A stretch of DNA of 64,000 bases from the NCBI RefSeq assembly GCF_030167925.1, contig NZ_JASKUT010000001.1, positions 3,162,001 to 3,226,000 on the forward strand, read 5' to 3'. The position numbers and the translations under genes were made by a program. The notes under the pieces were generated by a model. The model had not been told where the DNA came from and searched no databases. It saw only the letters and a list, made by a program, of their open reading frames with translations. This document shows positions 54,179-64,000 of this stretch, piece after piece. The stretch's first letter is position 1; every line of letters begins with the position of its first letter. This DNA comes from Paenibacillus silviterrae (GTDB lineage Bacteria > Bacillota > Bacilli > Paenibacillales > NBRC-103111).

Positions 54179-54270
54179 ATCACGAGAGAGAACATGACCA
54201 GCTAAATGCATGGAGTGTAACCTAGATAACGATCCTCTTAATCTGATCTAATTTGCTGCCCGGAAGCCCA

Positions 54271-57200
54271 TTACGGCAGCACCTCAACCCGATGGGAAAG
54301 AGGAATGACTGAAATGTTCGTTTGCTCCTCGTTCACCAACATGGTCTCCCTTAGCCTGAAGGACTTGAACCCGGGGATGGGCTTGGCTCGAAAGATCAGC
54401 TCCAGGACAGTCTCCCCCTCTTCTAGCCGGACCGCGGACTCACTAGACCACCCGACATTCAACGTACCGCCGCTTTGTGTCACTTGCAGCCCGGTTTGTT
54501 CTATCAGCGCTTCAGCGCCTAAGTAATCGAAGCCTTCAGCATCAAATTGCACCATAAAAGAACCCCCATACACAGCCCCGTATACGGACTGCTGAATACT
54601 CCCGCTTAATCCGCTGACATGAAGCTTCAACACAAGCTCATCTCCGGCGGCAACCTCGGGATCTCCCTGCAACGCTGCTTCCGGAAGATTCAGTGGCTGG
54701 GCTTCAATATCCCCGGACTGGCCGGAGGAGACAAAGCCGAAGTAGCCATCCTCGTAGATCGGGTCCACCCGGTCAATCAAATCGAACACAGGCTGGCCTT
54801 CGACATAGCAGAGCAGCCGCACTCCTCCTTCTACATTGACCGCGCCCATATAGACGGGAGATGCCGTTCCGTCGAACTGGGTATTCGGGAATTTCTTGAA
54901 AACAGTCTGCTTGCCGTTCACCCACTTCTGCAGTTCCCATACCCCGGCTTTGAAGATGAACAAATAGGTCGTATCCTGATTCAACGGGCCGCTCGGCTTC
55001 TGGGATCTTAGGAGAATACCGGGCCACTCCGAGGCGATATTCAAGAAATTGTACTTCAAGTTCCAAGCAAATACGCCGCTGCCGAATGATTCAGCCGTAT
55101 ATCTGGTGAAATCCTTGAAGAAGCGCTGCCAGCCGTTACCCAGCGACGTATAAGTCTCGGACCAGCCCTGCGGATGGGCCAGCAGTTCATCCAGCTGAAT
55201 CTTGGGCAAAAGAGACACCGGAGTTGTCACCACACGCAGCTCATACGCGTTCCCCGCCGCCTCCAGAGCCAGCTTCACGGCCGTGAGCTGCGACCGGTCC
55301 TGCTCCGCATCCTCAAAGGCCTCTTGCGCAAGCAGGATCTCATCCTGCAAAGCTGTCCTTGCGCTTCCCGCGAATTGGCCCGGGAGCGCCCCTTCCGTAG
55401 ACAACTCCAGCAGTTGGTTGGCCTTCTGCAGCGCAAGCAGCAAATCTTTGCGTGTTTGCAGCGTCTCTTGCTTCACCTTCAGCTCCTCACGAGCTGCTGT
55501 CAGTTCTGTCTGTGTTGCCGCAGGATTGCTCGCCACTAGCTTCGCTTGTTCGATCGCGAGAGCCAAATCATCCAGCACGTCAGAGGAAAACTCTTCGTCA
55601 GCCAAAGCCCTCGCATATATAATTTGCGAGGCGAGAATGACATCTCTGAGCGCGTCTGCCTCCGACTGGTGGTCTAGGGGCAAAATAACGCCAATATCAT
55701 CATAGCTCACCGTCATCTCAAGAGCCTGTGGCTTATTGTTCCAAGTCAGCGTCGATTCCGACCAATTGTCCTCATCGAGGCCGAACAAGGTACTCTTCGC
55801 CCCGGCGGCCGCAGCTCCTGCAGCGTACAATCTCAGCTTGGCATGTGTAATCTGGCTTCCCTCCAACTGACTCAGCGGGAATTTCAAATAAAACTCTTCC
55901 TGATAACCGCTGTTCCAATTGGCCGCGTTGAAGGAAGTCGGATTCGTAAAGCTGCTGTCCGCATCTGTTGTTCCCATGCGGTTTCGTACACCTGCGCTGT
56001 CCGTCGCAGCAATTTCGATGGGTGTCGAAGATCCCGCCAGCGTAACGATCAGCTTCGGCTGCTTGTCTCCGCTTCGTCTTAGCGCAAAGGTCGTTCTGCT
56101 GCCAGCTCCTTTCATATTTAGGCTAGCTGTCCCGTCACCGCTTACTTGTGCTTGAATATAAGAAGTCGCATTGTATTCCAGTACAGCCGAAGCTGTAGAT
56201 GGCATCGTCAGCGTATCCAGCTCGACTAATTCATTGCCGGTGCCGCCGGCCCCTGTCTGTCCCAGGAACACAGTCGCTGACGTACTCGATGGTCCTGTTG
56301 TGAAATCGAATGTACGCTGTACCCAATCCGCCCCATAAACCTGCTGCTCGACAGTCACACCGCCGTAATCCCTGACACCGAAGGCCGCCTGGGCTGAAGG
56401 TGAGCTCGTCTTTGTCCATAGCGAGAACGTATACCGTGTATCCGGCTCCAAGCCCGCAACCGTTTGCACCACTTCCGAGCCAGAGCCCTTCAACTGTACG
56501 CCGCCGCTCTGCGTCCGCATCGCCGCGGTCTCCGACGACCATGCTCCGCCAGAGGCATAGATGGCCTTTGCAATGCCGGAAGTAACCGTCCATTCGTGCA
56601 GGGTCCCCGTCTCGAATCCGCTGTTGCGGACCAAATTGACATAAGGTGGTATGCTCCTGACCACGCTGCCGATGACCGGGGGCGTATCGAAGTCGTGTCC
56701 CGTTCTGAATAACGGCTGTCCATACTCATAGGCCCCGATATCTGGTGCCGTGCCTGCATAGCCGTCGTTAATAGCCGGAATGACACGTCCCGCATCAATA
56801 GCGGGTGATCCTGCCTGGAGACGGTAATCATGCTGCAGCGGATCAACGAACCGCGGGTCGAGGCCGGTAACAACATTATTCCCCGTTACAACCCCCGCGG
56901 AATCTTCGAAGCTGATATCGCCTCCGGCAAATATATTGTTGAACACCCGGTCACCGAACATATCGCCGCGGAATACGATTGCCCAGGTGGCCATCCCCTT
57001 GGTGTTCGTGCCAGCCGTATTGTTGAACACCAGATTGTAGTTGCTCGGGGAATTCAAGCGGATCGGGTCCGCATTCGGCACATTCCAGATGACATTGTGG
57101 CGGATGATGAAGTTACTGCTTTGGTTGTCAGTATAGATGCCCATCCCCAAGTGCGTGTACATATCGTGAAGCGTGTTGTAACGAATCTCGGAGCGCATCG

Positions 57201-58548
57201 CATCATCCCCGGCTGTGTAGATCAGACCACTGTCGTAGGTCACCAGCCCTCCATAGGAGAAGTCATTGTATTCCACGATCATCTGATTCGGACTATCCAG
57301 CTTCATCACATCTCTTCCCGAACGGGTCAGTGTGTTGTAGCCAATGTAGTGCTCCTGGCCCGCTGCGGAGATCAGTCCATTCCACGTCCCCGCATAGTTG
57401 CCGTCATGAATATAGTTGTTGACGATTTTGTGATGCTTCCCCTTCACATTTAGCAGGCTACCGGAGCTGTAAGCCAGTTCACTGTTGCGGATTTCGTTGT
57501 GTTCGCCTCTCAGCGTAATGCCGTTATTGTTTTCGTTCGGGTTGCTTTGCGGATTGCGTATGTTATGGGAAATATAGGAAGCCTTCATTCCGTCGACAAG
57601 CAGATATTTGGTTTCATCATCGGTCTTAATACTGGCTGCGAACAAATCGATGCCCTCCATCCGGATGTAAGACTTGCCCGATAAGTCAAGTCCATACAGC
57701 CGCTTCTTCGCCTCCACCAGTAGTCCCATTATTGCCATCCCGTTAGAAGGCTGCAGGTATAGCTCTTGGTTCGTGCTGTCATACCACCATTCATTATCCG
57801 CATCCAGAGCGCCCTTCACACCGGACAGGTAATAGGAATTACCGACGCGCGCGTCATAGTTGGAGTTGCTCGCCCGCACTGATGTATACGTCATGATGCC
57901 GTCAGCCGGGTTGAATCCGGTAATGAGGCTATCCTGGCCGACCCATGCCGCTCCTCCGGCGAACCAGACGGTTCCTCCAACCCAATCCACATCCGCTGGG
58001 ATCAGAAGATCGGTCAAGCTGGTGTTGTTGCCCGCACTCATTACAGCAAGCGTAGGCTCTAATCGAGTTCCGGTGTTATTGGGCCATCTCGCTTCTTCGG
58101 CCATTCCTCCATTCACAAAAAGCTGATTCCCCGAACCAAGACTCCAGGCCATTGGCGCCTTGTAGATGGTGCCGGAAGCCTCCGGGTCCTCCGTCCACCC
58201 GGTCAGCGGCTCGGCTCCGCTAATAGTGACCGTCTCCCCCGGAAAGCTCCTGAACGTAATAGGGGCTTCCGCCGTACCGGAACGGGCCGGTGTTACGGTC
58301 TCCCGGTATACACCTTCACGGACTATGCAAGTATCTCCGGCTATCATGCTGTCAGCTGCTTTTTGCAAAGTCCTCCATGGATTCGCTTCGCTGCCGTCTC
58401 CCGAGCTGTCATCCCCGTTAACCGATACGTAATAGATCGTAGGGGAAGCGCTTACAATTTGAACGTGAAACATCCACCCCTGCAGCACTAGCATGATAGC
58501 TAGCAGACCTGCCAGCTTACGAACCGCCTCTTTGCTCATGATCATCAT
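54271..58548 (-). CDS. secreted beta-helix, CBM, cohesin-like protein
   Basis: 1425 residues with a signal peptide (about 1-34, cleavage near VSASP). Order by eye: right-handed beta-helix of the pectate-lyase-like type (about 37-630; YYVSVNGDDSSGDGSEANPWRTLQKA, YNDFSYGGLVTYDSGLIYT); a CBM4/9-like module (about 640-790, LVRNSGFETG); a DNRLRE/CBM96-like module (about 790-985, AKLRLYAAGA, STLTWNNKP); a helical FIVAR-like pair (about 985-1105); a LamG-like beta module; and a C-terminal cohesin-like domain (GSFMVQFDAEGFDYLGAEAL). The beta-helix is probably a glycan lyase or hydrolase, but the family is not assigned. GGTGG precedes adjacent ATGs. Last gene of the transporter operon. Confidence 0.85.
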   Translation of the reverse strand: MMIMSKEAVRKLAGLLAIMLVLQGWMFHVQIVSASPTIYYVSVNGDDSSGDGSEANPWRTLQKAADSMIAGDTCIVREGVYRETVTPARSGTAEAPITFRSFPGETVTISGAEPLTGWTEDPEASGTIYKAPMAWSLGSGNQLFVNGGMAEEARWPNNTGTRLEPTLAVMSAGNNTSLTDLLIPADVDWVGGTVWFAGGAAWVGQDSLITGFNPADGIMTYTSVRASNSNYDARVGNSYYLSGVKGALDADNEWWYDSTNQELYLQPSNGMAIMGLLVEAKKRLYGLDLSGKSYIRMEGIDLFAASIKTDDETKYLLVDGMKASYISHNIRNPQSNPNENNNGITLRGEHNEIRNSELAYSSGSLLNVKGKHHKIVNNYIHDGNYAGTWNGLISAAGQEHYIGYNTLTRSGRDVMKLDSPNQMIVEYNDFSYGGLVTYDSGLIYTAGDDAMRSEIRYNTLHDMYTHLGMGIYTDNQSSNFIIRHNVIWNVPNADPIRLNSPSNYNLVFNNTAGTNTKGMATWAIVFRGDMFGDRVFNNIFAGGDISFEDSAGVVTGNNVVTGLDPRFVDPLQHDYRLQAGSPAIDAGRVIPAINDGYAGTAPDIGAYEYGQPLFRTGHDFDTPPVIGSVVRSIPPYVNLVRNSGFETGTLHEWTVTSGIAKAIYASGGAWSSETAAMRTQSGGVQLKGSGSEVVQTVAGLEPDTRYTFSLWTKTSSPSAQAAFGVRDYGGVTVEQQVYGADWVQRTFDFTTGPSSTSATVFLGQTGAGGTGNELVELDTLTMPSTASAVLEYNATSYIQAQVSGDGTASLNMKGAGSRTTFALRRSGDKQPKLIVTLAGSSTPIEIAATDSAGVRNRMGTTDADSSFTNPTSFNAANWNSGYQEEFYLKFPLSQLEGSQITHAKLRLYAAGAAAAGAKSTLFGLDEDNWSESTLTWNNKPQALEMTVSYDDIGVILPLDHQSEADALRDVILASQIIYARALADEEFSSDVLDDLALAIEQAKLVASNPAATQTELTAAREELKVKQETLQTRKDLLLALQKANQLLELSTEGALPGQFAGSARTALQDEILLAQEAFEDAEQDRSQLTAVKLALEAAGNAYELRVVTTPVSLLPKIQLDELLAHPQGWSETYTSLGNGWQRFFKDFTRYTAESFGSGVFAWNLKYNFLNIASEWPGILLRSQKPSGPLNQDTTYLFIFKAGVWELQKWVNGKQTVFKKFPNTQFDGTASPVYMGAVNVEGGVRLLCYVEGQPVFDLIDRVDPIYEDGYFGFVSSGQSGDIEAQPLNLPEAALQGDPEVAAGDELVLKLHVSGLSGSIQQSVYGAVYGGSFMVQFDAEGFDYLGAEALIEQTGLQVTQSGGTLNVGWSSESAVRLEEGETVLELIFRAKPIPGFKSFRLRETMLVNEEQTNISVIPLSHRVEVLP

Positions 58549-58638
58549 TCATCCACCTTTCATTTGTTTAGGATAGTGGCCGGAAGGTCTGCCGTTCCCC
58601 TATTGGATACAGACCTTCCATGCTTGGCTAACCGGTAT

Positions 58639-60105
58639 TTATTTTTGCGTTTTTCTCCATTCGTCCAACTGACGCTGAACCTCGGCAAGCACCTTGTCGA
58701 AGCCCGCCGCTTTCATTTTTTCTTCACGCAGCTTCAGTATCTTGTCAGTATCGTCCAACCCGTTGTCGAGGATCGGCTGGAACTCTTTTTCGATGGCGGT
58801 CAGGCGAGCCATCTCGTTCTCTACACTCGTACGGTCAAAATTGAAGGAAATCAGCGGATCAATCTGTGCCGTCTCGTTGACCTTCTTCGTTTGCTCCCAT
58901 ACATCATCCGGCTGTCCCGGAAGCAGATAGGAATTAAATACGTTCCCCACGATCCAGCTCGGCAGCTCATAGCTTCCCGGTTTCTTCTCGATGCGTTTAT
59001 CCCCAATTTTGGTATAGTCTGCCCCTTCGATGCCAAAAGACAGCAGATTGATCAGATCCTTATCGGTGTTGACCAGATGAATAAGCTGCATAGCTAGCTC
59101 CGGCTTCTTGGAGGTCGCGCTGATTGCTGTCAGTGTCGATAAGGCGGCGCTGCGCCCGATAATGGGCTTGCCGGTTGCCGTCTGAACGACATCAAAGCCA
59201 TAGGCTGCCCTTAACTCGGCGTCACCGCCAGGCTTTTGGCGACCGTAGCGGCTGAATATTTTACCCGCCTTGATCAGACTCGTTTCATCCTTCAAGGTTG
59301 CGACGTCCTGTGGGAAGTACCCCTTCTGATACCATTCACGGAAGGCTTTGTATTCATCGACGTAATTTTGCGTTTTGTCATAAACTTTCCAGGTGGCGGT
59401 ATCGATAGAGAACAGATTCTCCACATTCGGCACATAACTATTGAAACCAAAAGAAACGGTGCCCGCACGCAGCGGTATAATGGCCGGCTCTTTTTCCTTC
59501 ACGGCGGCGTACAATTTACCAAGATCTTCGAGGCTCTTAACATTTTGGACATCTAGCCCGTACTTTTCGGCAATATCCTTCTTGAACCAAATGCCGTCCT
59601 GGCTGACCATGATCTGATTGTTTGGAATCCCGTACGTATGTCCCTTCACCTTCACGGCGTTCCAGACTTCCTTGCGCAGGATGGTTTGAAGATCCGGATA
59701 TTTCACCAGCATGTCGTCCAGCGGGATATAGGCCCCACGATCTACATTGTTCAAGTAATTATTGGCCCACGCTGATGTAAATGCCAGGTCATACTCCTCT
59801 CCCGAGGACATAATCAGCTGCATCTTGTTATCGTAATCACCGGGATTAATAAAGCGCAGATCAAGCGTAGCGTTGATTTTGCTCTGGATCAGCTCATTAG
59901 CCTTGGCTACCACAGCCTTGGCATTCGCCGGCTCGCTGTAGCGAACGTACCAGATCAGCTTCTCCGGTGGTCCCTTTGTTGCTTCTGCAGCAGTCGCTGC
60001 CGGGGATTGCTGCGGTGTATCTGCACTTCCGCACCCCGCCAGCAGGGACCCTGTCACCATCAAGCCAGCCAGCGATAGCCCCCATCTCTTCTTCATCTTC
60101 TGCAT
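58639..60105 (-). CDS. extracellular sugar-binding lipoprotein
   Basis: A 488-residue binding protein of the LplB/LplC-type transporter encoded just upstream. Signal peptide with lipobox SLLAGCGSAD, a short Ala/Thr linker, then the binding-protein fold (IMSSGEEYDLAFTSAWANNYL, YGIPNNQIMVSQDGIWFKKDIAEKYGL). It differs clearly from the two other binding proteins in the window. GGAGGG precedes the ATG. A 294-base gap with an inverted repeat separates it from the permease genes. The substrate is unknown, presumably the product of the secreted beta-helix protein. Confidence 0.92.
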   Translation of the reverse strand: MQKMKKRWGLSLAGLMVTGSLLAGCGSADTPQQSPAATAAEATKGPPEKLIWYVRYSEPANAKAVVAKANELIQSKINATLDLRFINPGDYDNKMQLIMSSGEEYDLAFTSAWANNYLNNVDRGAYIPLDDMLVKYPDLQTILRKEVWNAVKVKGHTYGIPNNQIMVSQDGIWFKKDIAEKYGLDVQNVKSLEDLGKLYAAVKEKEPAIIPLRAGTVSFGFNSYVPNVENLFSIDTATWKVYDKTQNYVDEYKAFREWYQKGYFPQDVATLKDETSLIKAGKIFSRYGRQKPGGDAELRAAYGFDVVQTATGKPIIGRSAALSTLTAISATSKKPELAMQLIHLVNTDKDLINLLSFGIEGADYTKIGDKRIEKKPGSYELPSWIVGNVFNSYLLPGQPDDVWEQTKKVNETAQIDPLISFNFDRTSVENEMARLTAIEKEFQPILDNGLDDTDKILKLREEKMKAAGFDKVLAEVQRQLDEWRKTQK

Positions 60106-60188
60106 ATAAACCCTCCCTGATCTAAAAGTCCAGTGAATCGGTGGTGGTCGTTAGGGTGAACCTTCGATCTTCCAATCGCTGCTCCACC

Positions 60189-60235
60189 CCGCAAAGTGAC
60201 GATAAGCTCTGTAGTTGATTCCGATTACTTTGCGG
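60189..60235. repeat. inverted repeat between permease and binding-protein genes
   Basis: CCGCAAAGT (60189-60197) and ACTTTGCGG (60227-60235) form a 9-bp stem in the 294-base gap 60106-60399. It may stabilise or separate expression of the binding protein. No gene is seen in the gap. Confidence 0.45.
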
Positions 60236-60399
60236 TGCCCCCCGTCATGATATCCCTTGGAATGTATGACGAGGTTGGAATCTGTCTTCAAGAGGCGACC
60301 GCTATGCGTTTCCAGATTCAAAGGTTCCCCTCCGCTTGTGATTCACTGGAATTTTTAATAAGTATATCTTAAAACCGGCGGACCGGCTTTAATTCGGAT

Positions 60400-61293
60400 T
60401 CATCCTTTCACCGAGCCTACGGTAAGCCCCTTAGCGAAGTATTTCTGAAAAAACGGGAATACGAACAGCATCGGACCGATAGCCAGTATACACATCGCCA
60501 TGCGCATATTCTCTGTCGGCAAATTCGCCGACGCGGATAAATCGACCATCACATTGTCCTGCATATTTTTGGTAATCTCGTTAATGTTCTGCAGCATCAC
60601 CTGCAGTAAATATTGCAGCGGATACATATCCTTCTGCGAAATAAACAGTAAGGCCGGGTACCAGGAGTTCCAGTACGTCAGCAGCTGCATCAGTCCGATC
60701 GTCGCCAGCACGGGCTTGGATAGTGGCAGGATGATACTCATGTAGATGCGCAGCTCGCCCGCTCCATCAATGGTGGCCGATTCCGCCAGCGCCTCAGGCA
60801 GCTGCTGGAAAAACGTCCGCATCAGGAACACGTACCAGACATTGCCGAGTACCGGAATGATCAGAGCCGCATACGTGTTCTGCAGGTGCAGATAATTGGT
60901 CATCAGGATATAGAATGGGACAAGCCCGCCGCTGAACAGCATCGTAAAAAACAGATAGAACGTAATGATCCGGCGGTAAGCGAAATCTTGGCGTGACAAG
61001 GCATAAGCACACGTCGATATCATAACCAGAGATATGATGGTGCCTGCCGCTGACATGATGAAGGTCACCTTGTAAGCATTTATAAGCGTCATAGGGGTAG
61101 AAAAGATAAATCGGTAAGCCTCCAAATCGAGCTTCACCGGCAGCAGCCGGTAACCGAATTGCGCGATGTCCTCGTCATTAGACAAAGAGATGGAGACAAT
61201 CGAAATAATCGGAATGATGAAAGCGACGCTTAGCAAAATCATGAATATGTGCGAACAGCCGGTAAACCAGCGCTCCGCGATCGTTGCCCGCAT
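60400..61293 (-). CDS. LplC/YtcP-type ABC permease
   Basis: A 297-residue inner-membrane importer subunit with about six helices, an EAA loop (EALAESATIDGAGELRIYMSI) and the C-terminus FFQKYFAKGLTVGSVKG characteristic of the branch. AGGAGG lies six bases before the ATG. It starts 15 bases after the LplB-type gene. Together with the downstream binding protein it forms one importer lacking its own ATPase. Confidence 0.93.
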   Translation of the reverse strand: MRATIAERWFTGCSHIFMILLSVAFIIPIISIVSISLSNDEDIAQFGYRLLPVKLDLEAYRFIFSTPMTLINAYKVTFIMSAAGTIISLVMISTCAYALSRQDFAYRRIITFYLFFTMLFSGGLVPFYILMTNYLHLQNTYAALIIPVLGNVWYVFLMRTFFQQLPEALAESATIDGAGELRIYMSIILPLSKPVLATIGLMQLLTYWNSWYPALLFISQKDMYPLQYLLQVMLQNINEITKNMQDNVMVDLSASANLPTENMRMAMCILAIGPMLFVFPFFQKYFAKGLTVGSVKG

Positions 61294-61308
61294 GAGAGGC
61301 CTCCTTTC

Positions 61309-62283
61309 CTAGAACAGCGCGTTGTCTGAGTTGATTTTTCTCACTAAGGCATTCGTTCCGATGACGAGCACGAAGCCCACGCAGGACTTGATCAGGCCGG
61401 TTGCGGCCGACATGCCGATATCGCCGTTCACGGTCAAAGCGCGGAAGATATAAGTATCAATAACGTCCGTTGTCGCATAGACCGTCGTTGAGTTCATCGG
61501 CAGCTGATAGAACAAGCCGAAGTCTGCCTCCAGAATTTGCCCAACGGCAAGAATCGTCAGTATCGTTATGATCGGGTATACGAACGGCAGCGAAACGTGG
61601 AACATCATTTGAAACTTACTGGCACCGTCTATTTTGGCCGCCTCATAGTAGGTAGGGTCTATGCCCATCAGAGCGGCGTAATAAATAATAGCCCCCATCC
61701 CAATCTCCTTCCATAACTGGGCGATCGGAAGAATGTAGACCCACGGCCCTGCCAGATTGTAATAATCCAACGGCGCATAACCCATCCATTCCAGCAGTTG
61801 GTTCATCATCCCGGATCGGGGATTCAAGAACGCGTAGGCCATATACGCCACAACGACCCATGAGAGGAAATGGGGAAAGAACATCACCGTCTGGTACGCC
61901 TTCAGCAGCTTCCTGCTCGACATCTCATAAAGCAGCAGGGCAATCAGCAGGGCCCCCGCCAGGTTCAAGGTGATAAACGCCGAGTTGTACGCCAGCGTAT
62001 TCCGTACGATACGCCATAGATCCGGTGAATCCAGCAAAAATTTAAAATTACTGAAGCCAATCCATTCGCTGCCCCATATGCCCTTATTAAACTGAAAGCG
62101 TTTAAAAGCAACGATGGCACCGAACATCGGAACATATTTAAATACGAATATGAAGAGAACCATGGGTAGCGTCAGCATCAATAAAAAGCGGTTTTTGCGG
62201 AATTGCTTCCACCATCCGGGAGTGCCTGCCTTTATCTGCTGAGCTCGGGTCTGAGGCTTCATGGCAGGCTGGACCTTGCTCAT
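61309..62283 (-). CDS. LplB-type ABC permease
   Basis: 324 residues, about six helices, the LplB motif KYVPMFGAIVAFKRFQFNKG and an EAA loop (YEAAKIDGASKFQMMFHVSLPF). AAAGGAGG precedes the ATG. First gene of the operon; the gap up to the regulator terminator (62284-62435) should contain the promoter, with a TATGAT box near 62330 as a weak candidate. Control by the adjacent AraC-type membrane regulator is likely from position. Confidence 0.93.
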   Translation of the reverse strand: MSKVQPAMKPQTRAQQIKAGTPGWWKQFRKNRFLLMLTLPMVLFIFVFKYVPMFGAIVAFKRFQFNKGIWGSEWIGFSNFKFLLDSPDLWRIVRNTLAYNSAFITLNLAGALLIALLLYEMSSRKLLKAYQTVMFFPHFLSWVVVAYMAYAFLNPRSGMMNQLLEWMGYAPLDYYNLAGPWVYILPIAQLWKEIGMGAIIYYAALMGIDPTYYEAAKIDGASKFQMMFHVSLPFVYPIITILTILAVGQILEADFGLFYQLPMNSTTVYATTDVIDTYIFRALTVNGDIGMSAATGLIKSCVGFVLVIGTNALVRKINSDNALF

Positions 62284-62435
62284 ACGTGTACACCTCCTTT
62301 GCTCGAAATTGTTGTGCCTGTCGTGAGCTTATCATATGTCATTGAAGCGCTCGGATGTAAGGGGCAAAATCGGGGAATTGGTGTGAAAGTGCGGTGTACA
62401 CGGTGAAAAATGGTATGAAATAGCAGCAATTTGCG

Positions 62436-62466
62436 AAAAAAAACCTCTGAACGGAGGGTTCAGAGG
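62436..62466 (-). terminator. terminator of AraC-type regulator gene
   Basis: Read leftward: CCTCTGAAC/GTTCAGAGG 9-bp stem, then eight T. It separates the regulator transcript from the transporter operon. Confidence 0.9.
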
Positions 62467-62481
62467 AGAGAAAGAGCCTGC

Positions 62482-64000
62482 TCAGGATTTATTGAGCTGA
62501 TCGATACTGAGCTTCAATCGGTACTCCGTCGGTGTGGCACCCGTCAGCTTCTTGAAGATGCGAAAGAAGTATTTCTTGTTCTCCCAGCCAATCCGTCCGA
62601 TGATCTGGTCGATCGTCAAATTCGTTTCTCCAAGAAGCTGCTTCGCCTTCTCCACCCTGACATGTGTAATGTAATCGCCCAACGAATGCGAAGTTCGTTC
62701 GCGGCACAGCTTGTTCAGATAAGCGGGCGTCAGATTGAACAGGTCGGCGATTTGATGCGGCGAAAGCGCAATATCGGCATAATGCTCCTCAATATAGCGG
62801 AGCGCCTCCGACACGATCAGGTTTGTTTTTTCATTGGGGATCCGGTTCATACGTGCGGCGATAGCCTCGAATAATCGGCGAAACTCGTCGTCCATCTCCG
62901 CAAAGGTTTCCATCCTCTTCAGCTTCCTGTCAAACTCAGTGAAGCTAAGCCCGAAGGAAACGGTACGTTTGCTCTCCATCGTATGCAGAAGGTTGAACAC
63001 GGAGGAGGATAAGTAGGAGACAGCGAACATCATGTTGTCAGGGTCACACCGATACAGCAGCTCCCTTAGCGAGTTGTAGGCTACCTCCGCCTTGTCCGGC
63101 TTGCCCTCTTGAATCCCCTCCAGCAGCTGATCGAGCAGCGGATGATTCATGTTGAAAAAAAACGGCTCCGCGGCTCCGCTCTCCTCGCAGAATAACAGGC
63201 ATCTGTGCCCGGCCTTGATTCTGTTATGAGACAATTCAACCGCATCCCGGTACAAATACGGTATTTCGCGCATTGTTATGGCGGACTCGCTGACAAAAGC
63301 GGAGAAAGCCGATCCGCAATAATGTTCAAAACTCATCCGGGCTTGCCGCAGCAGCTCCGCCAGCGCTTCTTTCCACTTCGGAGCAGGCCACTCATCCTCA
63401 TCTACAATCATCATCACCGCAATCCGGTCTTCTCCCATATCCACCGTTTCACACGCGAAGCTTGCGTGGATAATTTCACCCATAATATTTGTTAGTGCAT
63501 AGCGCAGCAGCGCACGGTCGGATTCATTATACTTTTCACAGAAATCTGCATAGCGGTCTATGCGCAGAACGGCAACGACCCAGTGGCCATTCGGATTCAT
63601 CCGAACCCCGTACGCCTGCAGCCATTCGTCCTCATTCCTGCCCGGCGGTAATCCTGTTCGCATGAAGTCCTCCAGCGCCTTCTGCTTGAGAGCGAGCCAG
63701 TTGCTGTTTCTGAACTGCTGAAGATCAAGCAGCTTATGGCGCGTCGTAGAGAACACCTCCGAGATCATCTCGAACTCGTTGTGGACGGCCGCACTATCCC
63801 CAGCCGGAATATGCGGGCTGAACTTGTTGCGCAGCATGCGTATAGGTGCGTACAGGTTACGCGTCAAAACCACGGCGGCTATTAGGCAAAGCGTCAGCAT
63901 CATGACGCCAATACCGATGGCCAAGCTCTTCACACGCTCCGCTGTTTGGGCGACGGTGTCGAAAGGCGTGACCCCTACCAGCTTCCAACCCAGCAGCTCA
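62482..64000 (-). CDS. membrane AraC-type regulator, 5' end outside window
   Basis: The frame remains open to the window edge (ELLGWKLVGVTPFDTVAQ precedes the GTG at 63933), so the protein is longer than the 483 residues after that GTG. The visible part starts with the end of an extracellular dCache-like sensor, then a transmembrane helix (about 22 residues, LAIGIGVMMLTLCLIAAVVL), a linker, a long middle region, and a C-terminal AraC pair of helix-turn-helix units (LSPHQIADLFNLTPAYLNKL and TIDQIIGRIGWENKKYFFRIF). One-component membrane regulators of this shape are common in Paenibacillus next to LplABC transporters. It probably activates the operon at 62283-54271. Confidence 0.9.
   Translation of the reverse strand, partial: ELLGWKLVGVTPFDTVAQTAERVKSLAIGIGVMMLTLCLIAAVVLTRNLYAPIRMLRNKFSPHIPAGDSAAVHNEFEMISEVFSTTRHKLLDLQQFRNSNWLALKQKALEDFMRTGLPPGRNEDEWLQAYGVRMNPNGHWVVAVLRIDRYADFCEKYNESDRALLRYALTNIMGEIIHASFACETVDMGEDRIAVMMIVDEDEWPAPKWKEALAELLRQARMSFEHYCGSAFSAFVSESAITMREIPYLYRDAVELSHNRIKAGHRCLLFCEESGAAEPFFFNMNHPLLDQLLEGIQEGKPDKAEVAYNSLRELLYRCDPDNMMFAVSYLSSSVFNLLHTMESKRTVSFGLSFTEFDRKLKRMETFAEMDDEFRRLFEAIAARMNRIPNEKTNLIVSEALRYIEEHYADIALSPHQIADLFNLTPAYLNKLCRERTSHSLGDYITHVRVEKAKQLLGETNLTIDQIIGRIGWENKKYFFRIFKKLTGATPTEYRLKLSIDQLNKS

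Overview
The window looks like a Paenibacillaceae chromosome, most likely Paenibacillus. The evidence is several LplA/LplB/LplC-type sugar ABC transporters with YesM/YesN or AraC-type regulators, very large secreted multidomain carbohydrate-active proteins with golvesin-like, FIVAR and Ig-like modules, S-layer-homology sequence, and consensus AAGGAGG ribosome sites with several TTG/GTG starts. No species is claimed.

Layout. (1) 1-7.7 kb: a PAS-GGDEF membrane diguanylate cyclase; a lipoprotein solute-binding protein plus a small membrane protein; divergently, a YesM/YesN-type two-component pair. (2) 7.7-9.9 kb: a nested mobile region. An IS3-family element with a 3-bp target duplication has split a ~115-bp repeat array, which itself lies between 19-21-bp inverted repeats. 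(3) 9.9-27 kb: two leftward operons for a complex glycan. The first is two permeases, a binding protein, GH97 and GH31. The second is a GH110-like alpha-1,3-galactosidase, a ~2000-residue secreted multidomain protein and an SGNH esterase. A similar ~33-bp sequence lies upstream of both.

(4) 27-44.5 kb: a defence island interleaved with other genes. A leftward operon encodes a reverse transcriptase, an OLD-family ATPase/TOPRIM nuclease and a UvrD-like helicase, i.e. a Gabija/class 2 OLD pair with an upstream RT. Then come a frameshifted XRE regulator, a truncated cbiZ, a YjbR-like gene, cysD-cysN (CysN carries a decayed APS-kinase tail), an McrB (EVE plus AAA+) / McrC-like pair, a small membrane zinc-ribbon-like protein and a membrane-anchored Mrr nuclease.

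(5) 44.6-54 kb: an RNA-repair region. A leftward operon slipin - RlaP-type nucleotidyltransferase - RtcB faces two WYL-domain regulators. The ~590-bp gap between them holds a tRNA-like element in permuted order (T-arm, closed acceptor stem, D-arm, Gly-UCC-type anticodon arm), resembling bacterial Y RNAs. A second structured element follows rtcB. Nearby, an RNA-ligase domain that has lost its N-terminus abuts a tRNA-Ile-like 3' half and is fused to a frameshifted Ig/S-layer gene. (6) 54-64 kb: another transporter locus, with an AraC-type membrane regulator (cut by the window edge), two permeases, a binding protein and a 1425-residue secreted beta-helix protein.

How the parts fit: regions 1, 3 and 6 are sensing, uptake and degradation modules for glycans, probably rich in alpha-galactosyl residues. 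Regions 4 and 5 are conflict systems against foreign DNA and for RNA repair. The strongest candidates for something new are the RT-OLD-helicase operon and the tRNA-mimic RNA of the slipin-RlaP-RtcB operon.
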